The translations under genes and the position numbers were made by a program. The notes under the pieces were generated by a model that made no database searches, was not told the origin of the DNA, and saw nothing but the letters and a program-made list of their open reading frames with translations. Shown here in pieces: positions 11,756-24,529 of a stretch of 64,000 bases of DNA (positions are counted from its first letter, which is position 1; each line of letters starts with the position of its first letter). The stretch is from Bigelowiella natans CCMP2755. Lineage: Eukaryota > Cercozoa > Chlorarachniophyceae. The DNA lies in NCBI GenBank assembly GCA_000320545.1, contig ADNK01002544.1:62001-126000 (forward strand). The letters run 5' to 3'.

Positions 11756-12524
11756 TTAAACTAGGGTTGAAATATATCGTGCAATTGGCATGGTGTGATA
11801 GACTGCTAGTGGAATCAGGATATTGTCAAAATCTGAAGGCGAAAACGCTTCGACTATCGTTCCGACGCTTGCCACAATAACCCATTTTACAAAGTTGTAG
11901 TACGGGTACCCCAAAAAACTACGAAATACCTGCCATTATAACGATGTGATTTTAGGTGAAATCCAAACAATGAGGCAAATGAATAGCACACAATAGTTAC
12001 CTGCATTCCTATGAGCGAGAACACAAAACATGCCAATGACCCCTCTATAGTTTTCACCCTTCCCAGAGCTTTGTACCGATGTTTTCCGTACCTAAAGAAG
12101 AAATCGACAACAACGTGAGGACTGCCAATACTGCATGAAGGAGGAGTAGGCTACTACTGCTCATCATACTTCTTCCCTATCACAGGAGCAAAACCATCTC
12201 CAAAGCCAAGGACAGCCATCATCATTGCCCCTTCTTCACGCCCAAAAAGAGCCAGACCCGTCTATACCAAAGTAACATCAATATTAAATCAATAGTGCAG
12301 CTGGTGAAGAATCAATATTTGGTAGGGTGATGGTCATGGTTTTTAGATGATGATGGCATTTATCATTACTACTACTATTACTACAATAAGACATGCCGTC
12401 CAACTGACCAAAGTCATTGCCATAGTGAACATAAGCGGCCCCAGAAGAAGTTCTGAAGGATCTCCAGTACGACTCATTGTACGCACATCAGGGTCATTTC
12501 GGTCCTTATTGTATATACGTATAA

Positions 12525-12561
<37 letters not shown>

Positions 12562-13517
12562 GGTATCGCTACTGTTCGAAAACTAGTGTCAATAGGTACA
12601 ACACCTTTATTACTACTGCTAATTAATTCAATGCTCTACCTTTATGATAAGGCCCTTCACGAACAATACAACCGAATATGCCTAAATTTTGAATGGAAGA
12701 AGCAGGATATCATTATGTAAAGAATGTGTTGTTGATAAGAATGATATGGATCATTGTTATTGAGTATGATGCAAGTGTATTCAAACGTGATGAGATGATG
12801 CGAATACGTGTAGTACAAACACACACCAGTGGCACTGCCGCATTCAGCCTCCAGCTCCAATGCGAGGAGTCGAAGTAGGGCCAAACCTTGATGAGTACGT
12901 ATGTTTAAGATCGTCGTAGTAAACAATATGAACATGTGATTTTCACATGCACTGAACTTTGCAGAAGGGCAAGGTTGAATATCATACAATGGGTGTTGAG
13001 CCAGCAGGACGAGGATACAACAGCATAACCAAACGTGTTCTTCACCAAAACTCATAAATAACATCAACGTTGCAGCACATGTGAACTGATCATAAGAACC
13101 TACCACAAGCCAACAACTGGCTGACACATGCACTATTTTCCGCGAGAGTTCCGATGAGATGAGACGGCGTTTCCTCAGGTAATTCGACCCTCCAACGGCC
13201 GTAAGGGCGATGACACCTTAGAAAAAGTAGGTGCAAGAAGAGTACGCTTAAAACAACGAACTTTTCGAGGGGCAACTACCATTCTTTCGAGTGATTCATC
13301 ATCATCATCATCAATTTTGCTAAACCAACCAGTAAATGAGCACGCAATCAAATTGCGGTAAAGGCCAGTAAACGATTCCCATCCCATGGAGATGATCTAT
13401 CACGGGTTGAGAGGAGGAGGAGGAGGAGGAGGAGGAGGAGGAGGAGACAGCTTCGAGATGCAAGCTCGGGCAAAGGAAGATGACGAGAAGTGCAACAAAA
13501 TCACCTGCAATTTCCAT
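11756..13517 (-). CDS. Phytol/polyprenol kinase family protein (CTP-dependent, integral membrane)
   Basis: Phase-compatible minus-strand exons: 13216-13104, 12886-12827, 12681-12640, 12504-12385, 12261-12170, 12091-12001 and 11929-11756 (TAA). Their order matches the phytol kinase/dolichol kinase family (VTE5-like): LSRKIVHVSASCW near the N-terminus, a WP...AAVP segment, SRTGDPSELLLGPL, then the conserved FGDGFAPVIGKKYG and KTIEGSLACF motifs of the CTP-binding region, and a C-terminal VEAFSPSDFDNILIPLAV. Most of the protein is hydrophobic helices. Family members phosphorylate phytol or other polyprenols using CTP, in plastid or ER membranes; phytol salvage feeds tocopherol and chlorophyll synthesis. 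The 5' exons are unresolved: a start at 13517 (MEIAGDFVALLVIFLC) would give a hydrophobic leader but needs an unplaced junction before 13216. The substrate cannot be told from sequence. Confidence 0.85.
13411..13446. repeat. (GAG)n microsatellite
   Basis: Twelve GAG units, possibly encoding poly-Ser in the 5' part of the kinase gene on the minus strand. Confidence 0.9.
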
Positions 13518-13539
13518 TGAAAATGATCAAAAATCCATG

Positions 13540-14700
13540 TCGCACAATGTGAATGCACACGGCTTGTTGCGACAACGATGTGTTCTCGAAGTGTTCACGT
13601 TGATCTCTGCTGGGGGCCCCCTCAGATGATCCAATCGTAGATCGTCATGTGGACATGGCCTTCAGGAAGTTTTTGCTCAGAGTGGAGGTCTTGCGCCGTC
13701 AGAATTTTGCTGCTAATGTCATTGCTTCTCAATGACCAAGTCATGCCATTTTGGCAAACCAGCTAGTTGATTTGCTAGTCACAGTCCTCACTGAAACCAG
13801 TTCGAGGCACTGCATTTTGCACGCTGCAAGTGTCTTGCAACACTTTGGAAATGTAGTTTTTCATCATTGTTTCATTGTTTGATCTCTCTTGTTTGAGGTG
13901 CAAGCCTTGCCCAACCTTGCATGTCCACCACGTTCCTGTGGCCGACCCATGTGATCATGTGCGCTTGATGGGCACCCTTTGTCCACCCGCTTGGGTCCAT
14001 CCAGTTCGTTGGCTAGTTGGCAGTGTTTGCATGCAGCACAACTTGCTAGCCACAGTCGCCTGTGACACCTTCAGCCATCACTGGACCAGTCCCCTGTTCA
14101 ATCCCAATGGCGACGCACCTCATCACACGTGCGACTGCACTGCCACGACGCGTTCAATCTCAAGGTTACCTAGCTAGACTGTGGCATGTTGAGAACCCGT
14201 GCTAGCGTGCGCACTGCTGGACTGCCTGGACTGTCTGGCTCTGTGGCTGTGCCCACAGCGCTGCGATGGGCTGCCAGCAACAACGCTGGAATCGATCGCA
14301 CAAGAATCACAGGCTAGAAATCGTGCACCATTGGCTGCGACCGTCTAGCCGTGCGTGCTGGACATGGCCGGGTGGCTAGCTCCAGAGCCATTGTCAATGA
14401 CAGCCTTTCTAGCTTTGCACGCGTGCGTGGCTAGCTAGCGTCCAGAGGTCCAGAGCGAGGTGGCCACACGTGCTGCCATCACATGGCCATGACACGTCAC
14501 ATCATTGCCATGCACAGACCTAGAGATCTATGTAGATCGATCCACCGCAGCTTGTTAGTCACACGCTGGACAAACGTGTTGCTTGACACTGCATGCTAGC
14601 ATGCAGATGGACTGCTGTGCATGCTGGCGCAGCGTGCGCGGCACCAGCAGATCGAGAGCACAGCATTGCATGAAACTGCAGACAATGCACCCTGCACAAA
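13540..14700. other. TpA-poor island with surviving TpA mostly in CTAG
   Basis: No recognisable gene. By eye, 13,561-14,700 contains about two dozen TpA, and about two thirds of them are inside CTAG (for example 13,762, 13,775, 14,013, 14,046, 14,171-14,175, 14,391, 14,431-14,436). TG and CA dinucleotides and CpG are plentiful. The edges are sharp against AT-rich microsatellite DNA to the right. A block at 13783-13884 recurs at 20738-20838. Best read as decayed repeat DNA; see findings. Confidence 0.7.
13783..13884 (+). repeat. Dispersed repeat, copy 1 (partner at 20738-20838)
   Basis: About 100 bases align end to end with 20738-20838 at roughly 85 percent identity by eye, in the same orientation. 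Both copies lie inside TpA-poor islands. A TpA in GTAG here is CpA (GCAG) in the partner. Confidence 0.8.
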
Positions 14701-15608
14701 ATAAACACATGACCATTCTCTATGTCTCGCATTGGCGTATCTGCATGGATTCTCAACACACTTGCATGCATGTCTAGACACATGGCGTTAGTTTGGCGAT
14801 GCTCCATCACTACCCGACTTGCATTGCGTACGTGCATGCACACATCACGATGTTGCACGTGCATTGGTCCACAGCTAAAATGTAATTGCGTTAGCTATCA
14901 TCATCCTTTAACGTCTATCCACCGCTTGGCTGTGCTTTCGGTGGAGAGTTTGAAAAAATATCATGTCACATGCAGCATGACTGTTCCTCGTCTCATTTAT
15001 ATTAACGCGTTCTCGTTGGCAAGAATCCCAACGTGCGGTAGATGCAAATGACTATGTCATCGATCTCAATGGTTTTTCCAAAGGACTTGTGTTGCTCACA
15101 ATTACAGTTGGCACTTGATGTTGCAATCAATCATTTTTTCGTCGACATTAGTATCTGGAACCTGGATTTGCGTAAGAAGAGAGGCGAAGACACAAAATTA
15201 GCCAATGTGTAAAAGCAAAACCAAATTACCATTTGTGATTCAATATCTGCTCTCCAATCGATCTGTGGAAGTCTCTCAACCACTCATGCAAGTGATTACG
15301 TACGCTATATTTTCCCCTATTCTTACACTATATCCTAATTGTTGGCTATATTTGTTTGTTTACCACTGGTAGTTCTGGATCAACCTGATCATAGTAGAAG
15401 AAGTAGTAGTGTTAGTAATAGCATATACGAGTCATTATCACTAGCATTGATAACAGCATTCAATACGACGATATAGAGAGGGATTGTGGAAATAAAATCT
15501 GTTGTCTGCCGTAGTCATTTTAGTAGATTTACCAAAGTGTGAATCAAGTAATCAAAGACGCCTCGGTAGAAGTTAGAGACCTAGTCAGCAAAATAGTAAT
15601 ACTAAATG

Positions 15609-15646
<38 letters not shown>

Positions 15647-15765
15647 CGTATACATATATGAAAACACGTAAGTATAAACTGAGTATATATATTAAATACG
15701 TCCTAATCACAGACAACAGCTGGCATCGTCAACGATGCAAACCAGGAGAGAAACGTAGTCGTCAA

Positions 15766-15799
<34 letters not shown>

Positions 15800-15866
15800 A
15801 TATATAATATCATCCTTGTTTTAATATTTATGTAAATATATTGTCAATATTATATATACATAATAA

Positions 15867-15901
<35 letters not shown>

Positions 15902-16531
15902 ATATATATATTCAATATTGCTTATCACCAAAGGAAGTGAAGGATACAGCACAGAGACATGAATATCCACCCCTATGTATTTTTGTGAGTAGTGTGTTGG
16001 TGTTGTTTATCTAGCTCAATATCAATTGGTCGCTGTAGAAATGACATCTATCGTCCTATTAACGATCTATCTATTTCATCATCATCATCATCATTGCCCC
16101 TCCCGTGTCTTATTCTTGTTGATGTATTATTGTCACAAGACATCTCTTCTTCTTCTTCTTCTTCTTCTTCTTCTTCTTCCCTTCCCTCTGTCTTTGTATT
16201 CATGCAGACAACCAATCAGTCGGAGTTTGTTGTCCTCGTCGTGTGTAGTAAGTTGATCAATGAGCGAAAATCAATCTACTTACCCCTCTTAGTGTAGCAG
16301 TATCCTTTGTACTACTCTCACTACTTTTGCTTCTTTTACTACTACTACTGCTACAACTGCTACTACTACTACTACTACTACTACTACTATATGTTCTTCT
16401 GCAGACGGCTTATTTACCTCTCCCTCTCCCCACTATCCTATCTCCCCCTCTTTATGTTAAATAAATAGCAAGTACCTTCTTTTGTGTCTACTGTGTAGTA
16501 TTCACCGCTACCTAATGTGTACGTAAATATA

Positions 16532-16567
<36 letters not shown>

Positions 16568-16709
16568 CCTTACAATCCCTATGTATGCTAACCAATCAAA
16601 ATTAGGTATTTTCATCAAGGCTCAATGCATGAATCATCCCCACCTCCCTCCCCTCAGGAAGAGGTAGATAACAGGCATTTAAACCTTCATTTATGCTGCT
16701 AAGTCGGAA

Positions 16710-16741
<32 letters not shown>

Positions 16742-17113
16742 TTGCTACTAGTATTAGTCTTGCTGTCGCATAGTTCTTCATGTAATTCAAATCTCTAGTG
16801 CCTACTACTCAAGTGCTATTAGACATATTGCTGTTGTTGTTGTTGATGATGATGTTTTCCAATATAATATATAAATATCACCACGAAACGTCCATGCTCC
16901 TGCTTTTCCTACAGCACAATGTACAGTACACATTATTCACCCAAAATAATCGTGACAGCATCATCCTCGTTATGTGGCGAGATAATATACTGGTATTGAT
17001 ATATAATATACTTTTGCATGCCATAGTCATCACGGCGTATTATGAAGGAGGCTAGTAGTAGTAGCAGCAGTAGTAGCAGTAGTAGTGGTGTTGGTAGTGC
17101 CTTATAGTAGTAA
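14701..17113. other. AT-rich intergenic DNA dominated by microsatellites
   Basis: Contains (TA)n at 15611-15643, about 15769-15798, 15871-15899 and 16537-16566, (TCT)n near 16146-16178, and (ACT)n near 16360-16388 and 16710-16741. Terminal exons of the minus-strand gene to the right may extend into 16.6-17.1 kb; otherwise I see no gene. Confidence 0.5.
15611..15643. repeat. (TA)n microsatellite
   Basis: Sixteen TA units, one of several in this stretch. Confidence 0.95.
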
Positions 17114-18672
17114 CTACCAATAGCAAAAAGCAATAGCTGGAGAGCAGGTTTCTTTGGCAAGATCTTGACAAATTCCTGATATGTACCGAAAACATGTGAG
17201 CATTATGATAAATTTGATTGGTAATACAATATGTTGTCGTTTTTTTCTTGTATCGAGGCTGTTGTTTTTGGAACCCTTCCGTTTCATAGCACAAACCTGG
17301 AAAAAACCTGGAATTCGCACCTAGGTTGATGGTGTGATGGGTGCATAGTCAGCAAAACAGCATGCTATCGAGGCGATGACAAGAATAACGACGATGGCTA
17401 CGAGCACTACACATCAAATCTCTATTTGCAACCAAAAGGCAAAGCAGTATCATTTCTAATGCCTTTGGCTCTCTTTGTGCTCAATCTTATTCTTTCTGGT
17501 GTAAGTGCAATTGGATTTATTGTTATTTGCTATTATTAATTAATACCCTGAGCAGATACTGTGCAGTTCCACTACCGGCGTTAAATAATATGTCTTTTTA
17601 AAACAACAACGGCGACGATAACGACGGTGAGAGCAAATGATGAGGATGACATAATTATCACAAATTGGTTGGTTATTGATTGGTTGATTACCACTGCTAC
17701 AACTATTACTATTGCCTACCAGCAAGCTCCTCGTCGCCTATCAAAGGTTTCAATCCTCGTACTAAGTTGTGGAAGTTCATTTCCTAATCATTGTTTCAAG
17801 AATAGCAGTATAGCGTTAGGTAGCAATCAACATAGCAAGAAGTAGTAGTAGTAGAAGAAGAAGAAGAAGAAGAAGAAGAAGCACAAAACTATAATACTAC
17901 TACCACTACTACTACTACCGCTCATGCGACATAAAACACGTATAATATGTATTTGTTGGTGTCATTGTTGTTATCATCAACTATTATCAATATCATCCAC
18001 CAATCACTATAGTAATTTGGATTTTTGAGTGAGCTGTTTTGACATTTTCTCGCCCTTCATTGCAACCTTACAAGCAATACACAGCACAATATTACCTGTA
18101 CCATCGAATCAGGAAGTTTTTTGGCCAAATAGCCAAATCCAGCTTCCTTCAACAACTGCGAGGCCTAAAGGTATTCACGCACCGTATCATCAAAATCTCT
18201 TTTCCCCCTCTGCTCTTTCTGCTGCTGCTACACTATGGCCGTTATTGAAACACCTTTTCTTCCCCATATTTGTCTTTAAGAGCGCCTGAGATATATTGCA
18301 GAAGGAGTGAGCAAATCACCGTCATTTGTTGATGATCTTTGTGCTCAAGATGGGTTTCATTGATAGCAGCAGATGATGGATTAGTGACTCACCAAGTACT
18401 ACCACTACTACTACCACTTCTGTACGCTATTAAACAAGAATCATGTTAGTTCCAAGAACATAGCAAGTCCGTAACTCACACAATAATGTACAAAGATACA
18501 CCGACCTACGGTCTGAATCAAGGTGTTAGGCCCCACACGAGCCAAGCCCACCTCTATTCGTGTTATAATAGCTAATAATTACAATTGGTACTTGCAATAT
18601 TGCAAAACGCATTTGAGCCATGAATTGAGAACTCCTCTGACCAACTACCACTACCACCACCTCTAGAGAATA

Positions 18673-18712
<40 letters not shown>

Positions 18713-20172
18713 CACACATACACGAACACGAACATGCATAACATATAGCTATCAAACGCTTAGTTGACGATGATGATGTAGCAAAAAATAGTTATAACAG
18801 GTTCATCATTGTAACCGCATTGTATTCAACCAACACGCAGTGCCGCCATTATCACCATCGCTATCATCACTATCATCATAAAGCACCATACCCTTTTCGT
18901 CCCCACTTTCAGAGGCACCCATAGCCATGGAAGATCCTTGGGTTAATTCAAACATTTCAGTCAATCATTCTCACATACATCGTCATATATTCAGCAAATC
19001 CTCATTGCTTCGCCTCTACTACTACTGCTAGTAGTATTAATACGAATTCTCGTTGATTTTTACCCAATGCAGTAGCTGCTGCCAAGGGGATAGTTGTTGC
19101 CTGTAGCACGTATATAGTTCCATACATTGTGTTTAACAAATATCAATCGATGGTTGACAACGTTGGCGAGCGAAATAATTATGAGGAAGTGATAGCAATA
19201 CAGCCTATTTGAAGATTGTTGATAACAACTTAATGCTGGTGATAATGTAGATAACAAGTCAATCTTGATGACAATGCTTTCACACTTTTATGCCTTTTTA
19301 CAACGGACTGGAATTTGTCCAAATTGGATATTTGTTTGAATATCTTAATTGACAAACTCGTCATGAGCACTATTTTGGGTGAAAGGGGGAAAAGGAAGAA
19401 GTGGTGGTGGGGGAGAGGGGGTTGGGCACAAAACAAAAGGGTTGTTTTGGTGTCCCTTTAACCTTGAGAATTGCAGCAGTATTAACAATTTCGGATTGGG
19501 TAATCAAATCTGCTGCCTGTGCCCGCACAAGAAAATATGACATGAAAATTAATCTAAGAATGATAAATGGGCTCATTATATATGAACTGCAGCGTGCTAA
19601 CAGGTGAAAATGATCGCTACTACTATGGCGATGGAGTTGTCTTCAATCACGAACTAATCGATAACGAAACTCACCGACAGTCTCCGACAAAATATGCAAA
19701 TCATTGATTATGGTGGTGAAGGATGGTATTCCATAGAAGTTCAACCTGTGGGGTTTTGAGCCGTTGTTGTAATCTTTGAGTGGGGGCACGTTGGCTATTG
19801 TAGTAATACCCTCCTCCTCGAATCGGCTGCCTTGGGTAATAGGAGGAGGCCTGGAGGGAGAAATATGTCCATAATCATCAATTTGCTCTTGCACACGGAG
19901 AAACAGACGACAAACCCTATTTCCAGTGATAGATGCACGAGTCGACATTCCTGCGCCTTTTGGTGAGGGGGGGGGGATGAATAAATTGTTTTAACCTTGC
20001 AACAGCGTGTGTTTTGATGATGACAGCAGCGAGTCAAGCATTGGAGATTAGTATCGCTGCATAATTTTCTGCGATGATTTCTACCTTGCCGTGAGACTGC
20101 AGCGTATACGTGCAATTGCGCGATTGAGAAGAGAACAGCGAGCAAGGCACGGAAAGTAGTAGGGGCTGCCAT
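17114..20172 (-). CDS. Uncharacterised signal-peptide/membrane protein, many exons
   Basis: The start is at 20172. Exon 1 (20172-20085) encodes MAAPTTFRALLAVLFSIAQL, a signal peptide, and joins in phase to exon 2 (19950-19675), a soluble segment containing ITQGSRFEEEGITTIANVPP. Further minus-strand segments with acceptors or donors follow: about 19511-19460 (ADLITQSEIVNTAAIL), about 19360-19250 (IKIFKQISNLDKFQSVVKRH), about 19140-19070 (a hydrophobic TIYVLQATTIPLAAATALG), about 18960-18890, about 18640-18595 (QRSSQFMAQMRFAILQ), about 18548-18508, about 18168-18110 (KEAGFGYLAKKLPDSMVQ) and about 17185-17114 (FVKILPKKPALQLLLFAIG). Only the first junction is fully phased. I recognise no family. 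A secretory or membrane location is inferred from the leader and at least two hydrophobic stretches. The 3' end is unknown. Confidence 0.5.
18675..18709. repeat. (CA)n microsatellite
   Basis: Uninterrupted CA run in an intron of the minus-strand gene. Confidence 0.95.
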
Positions 20173-20399
20173 TGTTACGAGCGTAGGGTTGTTGTTGTTG
20201 CGACTGACTACGGCTTCTTTTGTTTGATTTGGTGCGATGTTGTTGTCGTCCTTGTTGTCTGCAGAAAAAGCTTAAAAGAAGGGAAAAGGGACTGCATTTG
20301 TTCAAATATCATGAGTTTTTTGCAGGTCGTAGTAGGAAAATCCGATGTGTGATGGATACCTCACGAAAGCGACTGAAATTTGTTCATAAATTGGTAATT

Positions 20400-21780
20400 C
20401 TGGGTTGTCGCACACGTCGAAATCCACCATTTGATGGCCTCCTCAACGCTTCAGTGCGTGAGGCGTGAAAGTGCTCATTTCTTTCGTCAGCGCTTGTGCT
20501 GCTCCATGCTAGTTCACCTGCTAGCCTGTTTGAGGCACATTCAACCATGCTAGCAGTGCCAATGACACATGATGTTAGAAAGTTGAAGTGAACACGAATT
20601 TTGGATCTTGGATCCTTCCTTTCTCTGGTTCTTGAACCTTGTTGGGTCACTCGTCATGCAGCTGTCAGTTGTGATGTATTCAATGTTTAGTTCGTGCCAA
20701 TTTGCACGAATCCCGCTAGCTTGCTAGTCAGTCTAGCAGTCCTCACTGAAGCCAGTTCGAGGTGCTGCATTTCGCACATTGCAAGTGTCTTGTCACACTT
20801 TGGAGATGCAGTTTTTCATCGTTGTTCATTGTTCGATCATTGTTGGAACGTCGAACGAACACGAACCTTGAATCTTGAACCTTGATGGTTCACTTTTCTT
20901 GGTGACTTGGCAATTTGGGGAGGACACGGATGAGTCAACGTGTCCAATGATCCTGTCAACCGCTCCAACGAACAAAGTCGCTTTTTCCTTTCCTAGTTTC
21001 TTTCGTTTTCTTCTTGTTGCTTCTTGTGCTCTCCTTTCCAGCTTTCGTTTTTGCCTTCTTTCTTTCTGCTGGGGCCTTTCAGATCCTCTCTCGGAATCAC
21101 CTTGCTCACTAGCTCACTGCATTGTTGTTTCTTGTGTGTGATCTGCAACACATCACACACTTCTTTCTGTCCTTGTTTTTTGGTCCAGTGGTGTTCGACG
21201 TTGCGGCTTCTGGACGTGTTGATGTGGTGGACAATTGCGCACACGCTACGCTAGCACGCATGCACGAGAGCACGGCACACACCAGCACGGCCCACGCCAG
21301 CACGGCACGCATGTGGCACACTGGCACACGCCACTGGCCATGCGAGCATGCAAGCTCTGGCTGCAGCCTCTCTGAGGAAATTTCTCTGCTCCAGCACGTC
21401 AACCTGCTCCACGATTTGAAATGGTACTCGCGTGATGATGGCAAACAGTCCAGAATCAATGAGCACTGACAAGTGGCGAAACAACAGACACATTGACGAA
21501 ATTGCGATGAAATGTGTCCAGATGTGTGTGCAGCCTGTCCAGCTGTGCACATGTGACAAGCCGCAGAAAGAGCTGGAGAGAAATTTGATGTCATTCAGGT
21601 CTGGATGAAGGTGCATGTTTTCTTCTTGCTAGCTTGGTGTGTCGTTGCATCATTGCCTCAGTTGTCATGCACTAGTGCAGTCTTTGCATGAACTGTCACA
21701 AGTTGCACGACACTAGGACAGTCTGTGGCGTGGAGTGAGTCAAAAGCGAAATCTTCAGCGATGTGAGGTGCACAGCAGCT
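20400..21780. other. Second TpA-poor island
   Basis: About 1.4 kb with some thirteen TpA in CTAG and only about half a dozen elsewhere; the sequence is rich in TG, CA, GCAC and GTGC. The lack of TAA and TAG makes several overlapping ORFs on both strands (for example 21109-21594), none with a recognisable domain. Holds the second copy of the dispersed repeat. Confidence 0.7.
20738..20838 (+). repeat. Dispersed repeat, copy 2 (partner at 13783-13884)
   Basis: Same orientation as the partner. Differences are mostly transitions plus a small indel near the 3' end. Confidence 0.8.
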
Positions 21781-22183
21781 GGTTTCACATCAACTTGACT
21801 AGTTATGTACTAGTAACATGCATCACATTACTGTGTCTATTGTGACTTGCTGATGCACAAATCTAGAAATGCGCAGCACCCGCAACATGCCACATGAACT
21901 CCATTTAAGCGGTCGGCACGCTTCGTGCGTACGTAATGACACGGTGTGACTAACAGATCACCGTCAGCTGCAGTTGCTACATATCGCACACACATGTCTA
22001 GAATTAGATGGACCATGTGTACACATGTCAGCACCGCCGATGTTTACCACAAGTTTTATTGAGAACATTTATGCACAGCGCATTGCATTCGTGCATTATT
22101 GCACATGCAGGCTACGGGACAAATGTCTAGTTGCAGATGTCCACACAAGTGTGGATTTGAGTCACAACCTTGGTCGATAGATT
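21781..22183. other. Intergenic
   Basis: Transition from the TpA-poor island to normal sequence. CTAG and TCTAGA motifs near 21,800-22,010; no coding signal seen. Confidence 0.5.
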
Positions 22184-24113
22184 TTAGCGACACCTTGCTG
22201 TATAAGTGACGCTCCCAGCTCTCGTATCCCTTAGCTTACTCTTGCTTTTGTTACTCTCTGTCTTTGAACCTTCACTTTCTTGGTACGTTGTAGAAGCACT
22301 ATTTTCTGTCTGTTGCTCAAACAACCCTGCTGGCATCGTGAACCAAGCTTTGAATTCTTCAAAGGACACGTTTCCATCTTCGTTCTTATCAGCATGTTGA
22401 AAACAGTTTATTGCTGGGGATATTAGCATTTAAGTTAGCTGCACGTATCCATTTTATGAAACAAACCATTCATTTTAGATAAGATACAAACTCATCGTGC
22501 TACATAATCTATCAAAACACATTACCTGTTGATTCTCCTATCTCTTCAGCACTGTATCGCTTGCCTTCGATTGTGATAAATTGATCATGAAAATTTTTGT
22601 CAAGAACGAAAAGAACCTGGTGAATACAAAATTGCAAAGGTGATATAAAATATTGCATTGATTACGTGAATGCTGATCTCGTATGCCAATATAATTTTAA
22701 TCAACCAATCTTGATAGCAGACATTACGTTCAGTATAATTGAAAGATGCCACAACACGAAGTTACAATTGAACGACGCCCTAAACTTCGCCTTTCACTAT
22801 CAGCTTATTACGTTAAACATGGACGAAAAATAGCCCGTCATTTCTTTCAGTGTAATTTTCCCATCACCATTTAGATCGAACAAGGAGAACAGAAATTTCA
22901 TCTCGCCGGATGAGCTATTTAGAGCCGGAATATGAAATAATAGAATTAAGTTGAAAATAGTGTTCTTTCTTTGAGGGGTGATGACATAAAACATAAATGA
23001 GAGAGATAAACCGAGGAACATGAGATATGCATTGATTGAAACAATGAATCACTGTATGATTTAGTAATATCTTTACAAAACAGCAGCTATCTATCTATTA
23101 CTCAGTAGTAGTATTGGAAGTGTTGTTGCTCCTAGTAACCCCCACTAGAAGACCAACCCCTGCAATAAACTCAACTTTATCGACCATTCCGTCTTGGTTG
23201 CTGTAAGTTAAGAAGTGTTGTAATAATACTGTCAGTATATGGATAAAGTAAGTCAGGACTTGGCAGCATAATTTAACGGTGTGAAGAAGATGAATCACAT
23301 AGCAGAGTTTAAAAAGCCCCTTCTTAATCCCCCCTGCTCCTCTATCCGTTACCGATCAAACGCATCAAAAAGCGTATCAGATAGTTTGGCCATCAAAATA
23401 GAGGAAGATGTGGTACAACTTTTGCTCTCTGTCATTTTGCTGTGAAAACAAAATTGACTTCTGATGCATTGTCAACGCTACAAATCAGTATGTGTGTGCG
23501 TGTGCGTGTGCGTGTGCGTGTGCGTGTGTGTGCGTGTGCGTGTGTGTGCGTGTGCGTGTGTGTGCGTGTGCGTGTGTGTGCGTGATTTTATTCATTTATC
23601 CTACCAGAATGCAGAAATAAAATTTTTCTTTGAGATCTTCCCATTCTCACCAGAGTGTTCATCAAATATGATGAGTATGTTTTCCCTTTTCATATCATTA
23701 CGGACGTTACAATAGAAATTCCTGAATGCACGCTTTTACGAAGTATAATTCAACTTATCTTTGTGAATAAATTCATTCATTCTTACTTACCGAGTCATAT
23801 TTTGTAGTTTAAGATGTTCTCGTAAAAAGGAAAGCATTTTCCCTCCATCAGATTCGTCGGCCTGTATGAATTCATACGATTGCCATGTCAGTCACATATG
23901 ATCTCCGCTCTTTCACCCTACGTGCTTTACCTTGGCAACATCAAAGTAAGGTATACTCTGAATTAGCTCAAAATCATCGAATTGTTCGTCTTCTTCATCA
24001 ATGGCACCAGATCGACACCTATTGCTTTCATTCATTTCAGAATTGATGATGTGAGATTTGGGCATCTTTCTTCTTTTTCGTGGTACATCAAAGAGAGAGG
24101 CCGTTTGATGCAA
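22184..24113 (-). CDS. EF-hand calcium-binding protein, about eight exons
   Basis: Three EF-hand-like loops lie on the minus strand: about 23204-23140 ([14 protein letters not shown], continuing FDAFDR from 23.36 kb), 22914-22812 ([18 protein letters not shown]) and 22413-22184 ([14 protein letters not shown]). A degenerate fourth lies near 23.65 kb ([16 protein letters not shown]). Phased exons: 22914-22812, 22616-22526 and 22413-22184 (TAA). Upstream segments are about 23868-23795 and 24113-23931, the latter with a plausible Met at 24113 and an acidic [10 protein letters not shown] stretch. The protein ends in a Ser/Lys-rich tail. The architecture suggests a cytosolic calcium sensor of the calmodulin/NCS/calaxin type; the target is unknown. 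The junction before 22914 could not be phased. It is divergent from the UPF0060 gene at 24530. Confidence 0.75.
23490..23584. repeat. (TG/CG)n microsatellite
   Basis: About 95 bases of GTGTGC/GTGTGTGC units in an intron of the EF-hand gene. Confidence 0.95.
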
Positions 24114-24129
24114 TTCTTCTCATTATTTT

Positions 24130-24306
24130 CCTGTCTCAAGTTCGAGTGCACGTATTTGTCGCTTCAATGAAATGCAAGGGCTTCGAGAATTAAAGCCCAT
24201 CCTTGAACTTGTCGCAAATTCAAAAATGATGGACAGTGCTGGTGATGATATCTCAGAGATGTATCGCTTCATCTCGAGATCATCTCGAGAAGATCTCCGA
24301 GAATAA
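24130..24306 (+). CDS. Possible plus-strand exon between two divergent genes
   Basis: A frame ending in TAA at 24304-24306 has coding-like composition (LRELKPILELVANSKMMDS then ISEMYRFISRSSRED). No start or splice partner was found, and the minus strand is also open here. Low confidence. Confidence 0.25.
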   Translation, partial: PVSSSSARICRFNEMQGLRELKPILELVANSKMMDSAGDDISEMYRFISRSSREDLRE

Positions 24307-24529
24307 TGATGATAGAATCTACAAGCACTGACACAGCTGTCCTCGAGGAGTGGGGTATGCAAGACAAACTGAATTCTTGATCGATTCAATGGACAATCCT
24401 GGGGAAGAACTAGAGCTCACAATATAAACGGTACAAACTCAGTCAAACGACTCACAAGAATGGCGGCTAGGAACCACACTAAAAGCGTGCTTCATACAGT
24501 AGTAACCAACACTGGACACGAATCTGGAG

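Noticed and set aside
12657-13133. 158-codon minus-strand ORF as an independent gene
   Set aside because: It reads through kinase exons and introns; the exon set with matching phases and family motifs explains the coding signal better.
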